A stretch of DNA of 64,000 nucleotides from Castellaniella caeni NBRC 101664 (GTDB lineage Bacteria; Pseudomonadota; Gammaproteobacteria; Burkholderiales; Burkholderiaceae_B). The position numbers were made by a program, and so were the translations under genes. The stretch is taken from NCBI RefSeq assembly GCF_001592225.1, contig NZ_BCWN01000001.1, positions 62,001 through 126,000 of the forward strand, read 5' to 3'. Within the stretch, counting starts at the first letter, position 1; each line of letters opens with the position of its first letter. This document shows positions 59,150-64,000 of this stretch, one piece after another. A model generated the notes under the pieces. That model was given only the letters and a program-made list of their open reading frames with translations, was not told where the DNA came from and did no database searches.

Positions 59150-60459
59150 TAACGTGTTCCCATCAAGGTATCAAAATCGACGGCTTCGTCGGTGACCTGG
59201 GCAGCGGCCAGGACGTGATCGACGACGTTGTCTTCGAGCACCAGCGATTCGATTTCGGCGCGCCGCTGGCGGTCGGACAGATAATAGGCCACGACCTGGG
59301 CAGGTTGTTCGTAGCTCTTGGCGAATTCTTCGATGCGGGCGCGCACTTGTTCGGGCTTGGCCTTGAGGTCGGCCGACTTGATGAGTTCGCCCACCAGCAG
59401 GCCCAGGCGTACGCGGCGCTCGGCTTCCGGACGGAAGGTGTCTTCGGGGATGGGCAGGGTGTCGGCATTGGGCACGCCACGCTGCTTGAGTTCTTCGCGC
59501 GCGGCGGCGGTGCGGCTGGCCACTTCGTTATCGACCAGCGCCTTGGGCAGGTCGAAGGTGCAGGCGCCCGCCAGGGCGTCCATCACGCTGAGCTTGGTGC
59601 GGTTCTTGGCACGGGCCTGGGCCTCGCGCTCGACGTTGCCGCGCACGTCGGCCAGCAGGGCTTCGACGTTGCCTTCGGCCTGGCCCAGCGACTTGGCGAA
59701 ATCGGCGTCGATTTCGGGCAGTTCGGGCTCGGCGACTTCTTTGACGGTGATGGTGAATTCGGCCTTCTTGCCAGCGACGGTTTCACTACCGTAGTCGGCG
59801 GGAAATTCGAGCGGGAAGGTCTTGCTTTCACCAGCCTTCAGGCCCTGGGTGGCGGCTTCGAATTCGGGCAGCATGCGGCCCTGGCCAAGCACGAAGGGGA
59901 AGTCTTGCGCGGTGCCGCCCTCGAAGGCCACGCCGTCGATGGTGCCGGCGAAGTCGAGCACGACACGGTCGCCGTCTTGCGCGGCACGGTCGGCGGCGGG
60001 CTTGAAGATGGTGCGCTGGCGGCGCAGGATGTCGAGCGTCTTTTGCACCTCGGCATCACCCACCTGGGCGCTGCTGCGGGTAACCTTGAGCGTGGCGAGG
60101 TCGGGCAGTTCGACTTCGGGGTAGACCTCGAAGGTGGCCGAGAAGGCCATCACGCCGTCTTCGGCGCCTTCGACCTTGGGTTCGAGGTTGGGGGTGCCCG
60201 CCACGCGCAGGTTGGCGTCGGCGATGACCTTGTCGAGCGATTTGCCGATCTGGGTATTGATGACGTCATAGCGCACCGAAGGGCCATGGCTGCGCTCAAT
60301 GACCGACAGCGGGGCCTTGCCCGGACGGAATCCGTGGACCTTCGCCGTACGGGCGACGCGCTTGAGTTGTGCCTGGACTTCTTTTTCGATGTCGGCCACT
60401 GAAACGCTCAGATCGACACGGCGCTCCAGGCCGGACAGTTTTTCAACCACGGGCTGCAT
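59149..60459 (-). CDS. tig: Trigger factor
   Basis: 436 residues. The ribosome-binding tail ([17 protein letters not shown], residues 45-60), the PPIase domain (about 160-245: [19 protein letters not shown]) and the helical C-terminal arms are present. It is the first chaperone met by nascent chains. The order tig-clpP-clpX-lon is a classic proteostasis operon. The promoter should lie in the 113-base gap shared with tRNA-Leu, where TAAAAT at 60501-60496 is a possible -10. Confidence 0.96.
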   Translation of the reverse strand: MQPVVEKLSGLERRVDLSVSVADIEKEVQAQLKRVARTAKVHGFRPGKAPLSVIERSHGPSVRYDVINTQIGKSLDKVIADANLRVAGTPNLEPKVEGAEDGVMAFSATFEVYPEVELPDLATLKVTRSSAQVGDAEVQKTLDILRRQRTIFKPAADRAAQDGDRVVLDFAGTIDGVAFEGGTAQDFPFVLGQGRMLPEFEAATQGLKAGESKTFPLEFPADYGSETVAGKKAEFTITVKEVAEPELPEIDADFAKSLGQAEGNVEALLADVRGNVEREAQARAKNRTKLSVMDALAGACTFDLPKALVDNEVASRTAAAREELKQRGVPNADTLPIPEDTFRPEAERRVRLGLLVGELIKSADLKAKPEQVRARIEEFAKSYEQPAQVVAYYLSDRQRRAEIESLVLEDNVVDHVLAAAQVTDEAVDFDTLMGTR

Positions 60460-60526
60460 TCGGAACCTATTGATGTAGTGGACAATAAACGGGCTATTTT
60501 AGCGGAAAGTGGATGAGGGCGTAGGA

Positions 60527-60558
60527 TTGCCGGGAGGATCGGGATTTCACGCTATAAT
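60527..60558 (+). promoter_or_regulatory. Promoter of tRNA-Leu
   Basis: TATAAT (60553-60558) is a perfect -10, 14 bases before the tRNA. The best -35 is TTGCCG (60527-60532) at 20 bases, which is longer than ideal. Confidence 0.6.
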
Positions 60559-60572
60559 GTTCGGCTGACCTA

Positions 60573-60657
60573 GCGAACGTGGCGGAATTGGTAGACGCAC
60601 CAGATTTAGGTTCTGGCGCCGAAAGGCGTGAGAGTTCAAGTCTCTCCGTTCGCACCA
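60573..60657 (+). tRNA. tRNA-Leu, anticodon UAG
   Basis: 85 bases including an encoded CCA. Acceptor arms GCGAACG and CGTTCGC pair fully. The anticodon stem CCAGA/TCTGG closes the loop TTTAGGT, anticodon TAG, reading CUN codons. A long variable arm (GCGCCGAAAGGCGT) fits the leucine class, and the T arm has GTTCAAG. Its 3' end is the attachment site of the hipBA islet and is left intact. Confidence 0.97.
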
Positions 60658-60658
60658 C
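60642..60658. repeat. att: Left copy of the islet direct repeat
   Basis: CTCTCCGTTCGCACCAC, 17 bases spanning the tRNA-Leu 3' end plus one base. An identical copy occurs at 62894-62910. The flanks after both copies are also similar for roughly 50 bases (CAGCTGA..., ATAATCA..AAAATCAG, TTAC). Confidence 0.85.
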
Positions 60659-60704
60659 TGATCTTATAACAGCTGACAGCATACTATCATAATCAGCAAA
60701 ATCA

Positions 60705-60905
60705 GTGGGTTACGAGACAACCCTGGAGCATACGGGCAATCTCATCATCGCTAAGTTTCGCCACGAAACGGCCCGGCCCACAGAAGACGCTGCACCGGAC
60801 CCGCGTCTGCACGTCCACGCGCTGCTAACGAACCTGACGCAGCGGGCCGACGGACAGTGGGTTGAAGTAATGGGAAGGGGCGACCATCCCATTACTTCAA
60901 TTTGA
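60705..60905 (+). pseudogene. TrwC/MobF relaxase fragment
   Basis: An open frame of 66 codons starting from GTG. Its middle (FRHETARPTEDAAPDPRLHV, then HALLTNLTQRADGQWVEV) is the conserved TrwC/TraI relaxase segment that carries the metal-binding histidines and the DGxW turn. A full relaxase has hundreds more residues on both sides and the nicking tyrosines are missing, so this is a remnant. It ends at a perfect inverted repeat (60862-60900), which probably marks the break. It shows that a conjugative element once sat here or gave rise to the islet. Confidence 0.65.
60862..60900. repeat. Perfect 14-bp inverted repeat
   Basis: TTGAAGTAATGGGA, 11 bases, TCCCATTACTTCAA. It straddles the end of the relaxase fragment, so the sequence folds back on itself exactly where homology stops. 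It could be a rearrangement scar or a weak terminator. Confidence 0.8.
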
Positions 60906-61012
60906 TGCTGGGCGATTCGCCGAAAACCCGGCGGTTGATGCAGCAGAAAGCGACTGCACCATGGCGCGGCGACATGCGACCCTGAATGGGCAAGCGATCT
61001 CTATAAGACGGA

Positions 61013-61041
61013 TATCTTGTATTTTTGTGTCTCTGAAGATA
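61013..61041 (+). promoter_or_regulatory. Candidate hipBA operator
   Basis: A dyad TATCTT-N17-AAGATA in AT-rich DNA 43 bases before hipB, in the position of HipB operators. The rest of 60906-61083 is otherwise without a gene; an AGGAGG ribosome site lies at 61074-61079. Confidence 0.45.
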
Positions 61042-61083
61042 CATTATTAGTGATAGCCAAATTTTTGCATCTCAGGAGGCACC

Positions 61084-61347
61084 ATGACGACGCTCGCTGA
61101 CGTCGCGGACATGTTGCGCGAGGCCCGCAAAGAAGCAGGCCTTAGCCAACAGGCTTTGGCCAAGCGCGCAGGGGTTTCGCGCACCACGGTTGCCCGCATG
61201 GAAACGGTCGCTATGGGCGACATGAGCGTCTCTGCCTTGATCAGGCTATTGGAATCAGCAGGCTATGACCTGAAGCTGATCAAGCACGGCCATACTCGCA
61301 CCATTGAAGATATCCTTGCCGAGCAACGTCGAGGCGATGACACATGA
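61084..61347 (+). CDS. hipB: HipB-like antitoxin (Xre-type HTH)
   Basis: 87 residues. The helix-turn-helix is residues 10-65 (LREARKEAGLSQQALAKRAG, then SRTTVARMET), followed by a short tail for HipA contact. It should bind the operator upstream and neutralise HipA. AGGAGG is five bases before the ATG. The end overlaps hipA by four bases (ATGA), typical of coupled toxin-antitoxin genes. Confidence 0.9.
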   Translation: MTTLADVADMLREARKEAGLSQQALAKRAGVSRTTVARMETVAMGDMSVSALIRLLESAGYDLKLIKHGHTRTIEDILAEQRRGDDT

Positions 61348-62690
61348 AGCTCGACGTACACGTCTGCGGCAAAATGGTCGCCAGCCTGCATAAAGACCGG
61401 GACGAATACGTCCTGACGTATTTGCCGCAGACCGACCCTGCTGATTTCATCAGTCTGGCCATGCCCGTCCGGGAGGAACCATGGCGCTGGCCTCGTGATC
61501 TGCATCCGTTCTTTCGCCAGAACCTGCCAGAGGGCTATTTGCTGAGCATCATCCGCGAGGAATTTGGTCCCCTGCTGGACGGCACCGACCTGTCCTTGCT
61601 GGCCGTCGTGGGAGGCACCGGGATCGGACGCGTGACGGTAAGCCCCGAAGGTACCGCCCCAGGCAGCGATCTGGAATCCGTGCATATCGAACAACTGCTG
61701 AAGGCTGACAATACGACAGAACACTTCGCCAGGCTGGTGCGTCGGTACGCTCGGGCATCCATCTCGGGCATGGTACCGAAATTCATTGCACCCGAAGCAA
61801 TCGCTGGAGAAATGCTGGAGCCCCTGGGCAAGCCCACCCTACGCACCCACCGCCACATCATCAAAGGCTCGGACGACAGCACACCGTTTCTGGGGTTCAA
61901 CGAGTTCTACACCCTGCGCGTCCTGGCACGACTGGATGTGACCCCAGTGGTCACAGCTCAAATGTCGGAAGATGGACGCGTGCTGATCGTCAAACGCTTT
62001 GATGTAGACGAGCACGGGGCCGTGACTCACGGTGTCGAGGACGCCTGCAGCCTGTTAGGGCTGCCGCCACACGAAAAATATGCGACCACCACCGAGCGCG
62101 TCCTGACAGCCACTCGGACTTATATTGCAAGCAGCCATGCCCGATTACAGCTGACGCATTTCGGCTGGCAATTGCTCGCGAATTATGTCGTGCGCAACGC
62201 CGACTACCATGCCAAGAACATCGCGCTGTACTACACCACCCTGAATGATGTGGCATACACGCCGGTCTACGATGTCGTCACCACACAGGCCTACCCACGC
62301 TACGCGACCAACCCACCCGGGCTGCCCGTTGATGGACGACAGACATGGGCCGCGGGGAAAACACTGGAACGATTTTTCAACGCACGACTCGGCATCCCAC
62401 CGAAACAGTATGCTGAGATGGTCGAACGGCTTTGTGAGTCCGCCGTCGAAGTCGGACTAGAAGTGATTGAAGCGGCCAAGAACAACCCACAGTGGCATAG
62501 CGTGGCTAAAAATATGGTGCATGCCTGGAACGACGGGATGGCATCGCTGCGCAGCCCCAAAAGCCAAGTGCTGTTCAAAGGCCTGACCAATGCCATTGCC
62601 GATGCAGGCTTCTCTGATGCAGACAAACCCGAGAACGAACGAACCGTCATCGGGCGTTCGGAATTACTGGCGACGCGACGGAAAAAATAA
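61344..62690 (+). CDS. hipA: HipA-type serine/threonine kinase toxin
   Basis: 448 residues, near full length for the family. The N-subdomain (1-100) includes LHPFFRQNLPEGYLL; the autophosphorylation/activation loop is SISGMVPKF near 139-147; the catalytic motif is N285-A-D287-Y-H289-A-K291-N292. HipA kinases phosphorylate glutamyl-tRNA synthetase or other targets and cause dormancy. All catalytic residues are intact, so it should be active if freed from HipB. It is the main cargo of the islet. Confidence 0.92.
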   Translation: MKLDVHVCGKMVASLHKDRDEYVLTYLPQTDPADFISLAMPVREEPWRWPRDLHPFFRQNLPEGYLLSIIREEFGPLLDGTDLSLLAVVGGTGIGRVTVSPEGTAPGSDLESVHIEQLLKADNTTEHFARLVRRYARASISGMVPKFIAPEAIAGEMLEPLGKPTLRTHRHIIKGSDDSTPFLGFNEFYTLRVLARLDVTPVVTAQMSEDGRVLIVKRFDVDEHGAVTHGVEDACSLLGLPPHEKYATTTERVLTATRTYIASSHARLQLTHFGWQLLANYVVRNADYHAKNIALYYTTLNDVAYTPVYDVVTTQAYPRYATNPPGLPVDGRQTWAAGKTLERFFNARLGIPPKQYAEMVERLCESAVEVGLEVIEAAKNNPQWHSVAKNMVHAWNDGMASLRSPKSQVLFKGLTNAIADAGFSDADKPENERTVIGRSELLATRRKK

Positions 62691-63058
62691 GCCGAGCAGA
62701 TAACAACCGTACCACGGTGCGGCAACGCACGGCCTTGACTATGGGCGATGAGCTTGAAGGCCGTCACACAACGGTCGCGCCTATCGATAAGCAAAGCGGT
62801 GCAGAAGCAGGCAAAATCACCGAATCCCCGACGTCTGGCCCCAAAAAAGCCCCAGAACCCGCCGAAACCCACATGAATGTCGGGTGTTGCTTGCTCTCCG
62901 TTCGCACCACAAGCCGGTCAGCTGCTGATAGCACATCATTAATAATCAATAAAATCAGCCACTTACCATATCAAGGCGGCATATCGGGGCGTGCCTGAAG
63001 CAGGCGGATACAGTTGTGCCGCGACGGCGGCGGTATCCTGGGGGCGGAGAGTCAAGTC
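62691..63058. other. 368-base gap, islet end and cydA leader
   Basis: From the hipA stop to 62893 is islet DNA without a gene I can support. The second direct repeat lies at 62894-62910. After it, AT-rich chromosome-like DNA and a GGAG ribosome site lead to cydA. An open frame across the repeat is not conserved-looking and is left out. Confidence 0.6.
62894..62910. repeat. att: Right copy of the islet direct repeat
   Basis: CTCTCCGTTCGCACCAC, identical to 60642-60658, with no tRNA body before it, so this copy is a 3'-end fragment. It defines a 2252-base islet. No integrase is inside, so mobilisation would need help in trans. Confidence 0.85.
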
Positions 63059-64000
63059 ATGAACGAGACGCTGTTGCTGTCCCGCCTGCAGTTTGGCTGG
63101 GTCATTTCCTTTCATATTCTGTTTCCCGCCTTCACCATTGGACTGGCCAGCTGGCTGGTGTTTCTCGAAGCCTGGTGGCTCAAGACGCGCAGCGAGCTGC
63201 TGCGCGATCTCGTCTTCTTCTGGATGAAAATCTTTGCCGTGTCCTTCGGCGTGGGCGTGGTCAGCGGCATCGTGATGAGCTTCCAGTTCGGCACCAACTG
63301 GGCGGGCTTTTCCGCCGACGCGGGCAACATCGTCGGGCCGCTGCTCAACTACGAAGTGCTCACGGCCTTCTTCGTCGAGGCCTCGTTTCTGGGCATCATG
63401 CTGTTTGGCTGGCGCCGCGTGGGGCACAAGACCCATTTCGCCTGCACCTGCATGGTGGCGCTGGGCACGCTGGCATCCACCTTCTGGATCATGTCGGCCA
63501 ACAGCTGGATGCAGACGCCCGCGGGCTACACCCTGAAGGACGGTGTCTTCTACCCGCTCAGCTGGTGGGCGATCGTCTTCAACCCCTCTTTCCTGTACCG
63601 CCTGCCGCACATGGCGCTGGCCGCGTTTCTCAGCACCGCCTTCATGATCGGTGGCATCTCGACCTACTACCTGCTGCGCGACCGCTTCGCGGACAAGGCG
63701 CGCCTGTGCCTGAAATGCGCCGTGGCATTCGTGGCGATCGTGGCGCCGCTGCAGATATTCGTCGGCGACCTCAGCGGCCAGGAGGTGCGCCACAACCAGC
63801 CGGCCAAGCTCGCCGCCATCGAAGCGCACTGGAACACCAGCCGCGACGTGCCGCTGGTGCTGTTCGCGGTGCCCGACGAAAAGACCCAACGCAACGACTA
63901 TGCGCTCGACGTACCGCACCTGGGCAGCCTCATCCTCACGCACTCCTGGCATGGCGCCGTCGAAGGCCTGAAAAGCTTCCCGGCCGACGACCGCCCGCCC
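63059..64000 (+). CDS. cydA: Cytochrome bd ubiquinol oxidase subunit I, 3' end beyond window
   Basis: 314 codons read from an ATG to the window edge without a stop. The opening LLSRLQFGWVISFHILFPAF contains His19, the heme ligand. Residues LNYEVLTAFFVEAS, WIMSANSWMQTP and the Q-loop start (GDLSGQEVRHNQPAKLAAIE) are conserved. It reduces O2 with quinol in the inner membrane. The GRQPW region and the choice between CydA and the cyanide-insensitive CioA type lie beyond the edge. GGAG precedes the ATG. It would adjoin tRNA-Leu if the islet were removed. Confidence 0.93.
   Translation, partial: MNETLLLSRLQFGWVISFHILFPAFTIGLASWLVFLEAWWLKTRSELLRDLVFFWMKIFAVSFGVGVVSGIVMSFQFGTNWAGFSADAGNIVGPLLNYEVLTAFFVEASFLGIMLFGWRRVGHKTHFACTCMVALGTLASTFWIMSANSWMQTPAGYTLKDGVFYPLSWWAIVFNPSFLYRLPHMALAAFLSTAFMIGGISTYYLLRDRFADKARLCLKCAVAFVAIVAPLQIFVGDLSGQEVRHNQPAKLAAIEAHWNTSRDVPLVLFAVPDEKTQRNDYALDVPHLGSLILTHSWHGAVEGLKSFPADDRPP

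Noticed and set aside
62717-62998. 93-codon open frame across the right direct repeat
   Set aside because: It spans the islet boundary, has no family resemblance and no good ribosome site.

Overview
The window reads as a chromosome segment of a GC-rich betaproteobacterium, most likely Burkholderiales and close to Alcaligenaceae. This rests on gene order (tig-clpP-clpX-lon next to tRNA-Leu, prfB-lysS, an iscRSUA cluster, lolC-lolD-tatD) and on the protein sequences as I recognise them. I ran no searches, so genus is open.

Layout: (a) 1-7120 is the guaA-proximal end of an integrated element. A P4-type integrase, clusters of short repeats, a HicA-like/AlpA-like two-gene module and a very large gene running off the left edge all lie on the minus strand. 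The large gene encodes a STAND P-loop NTPase of at least 1501 residues with a nuclease-like N-terminus and a helical C-terminal repeat region, an architecture like antiviral Avs proteins. (b) 7121-24606 is core metabolism: guaA, an MFS transporter, a hydrolase, guaB, purL, greB, a PHP phosphatase, a second hydrolase and a four-gene branched-chain 2-oxoacid dehydrogenase operon. (c) 24607-38251 holds comEC, the homogentisate genes hmgA-fahA, tatD, lolD-lolC, a phosphoglycerate-mutase-like gene, recJ, two EamA transporters and a second-type infA. (d) 38328-43794 holds an SsuABC/TauABC-like transporter with an extra periplasmic binding protein, a hemerythrin-like protein and a TehA/SLAC1-type transporter. 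(e) 43916-54400 holds prfB with its programmed frameshift, lysS, iscRSUA, a low-molecular-weight phosphatase, uvrB, an aromatic/aspartate aminotransferase and an unusually long LexA. (f) 54565-60459 is the proteostasis block lon, clpX, clpP, tig. (g) 60573-62910 is a tRNA-Leu(UAG) gene followed by a 2.25 kb islet bounded by a 17-bp direct repeat of the tRNA 3' end. The islet carries hipBA and a fragment of a TrwC/MobF relaxase. (h) From 63059 a cytochrome bd oxidase subunit I gene runs off the right edge.

Two mobile insertions frame otherwise ordinary chromosome. The candidate exciting system is the left one: a TA-like module with its own promoter and palindromic operator directly upstream of a giant nuclease-STAND protein, at the guaA integration site. 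Other oddities are an IscU that lacks one of its three cluster cysteines and the conserved aspartate, a LexA with about 60 extra linker residues, and a lon leader with a heat-shock-like promoter followed by a terminator-like hairpin.
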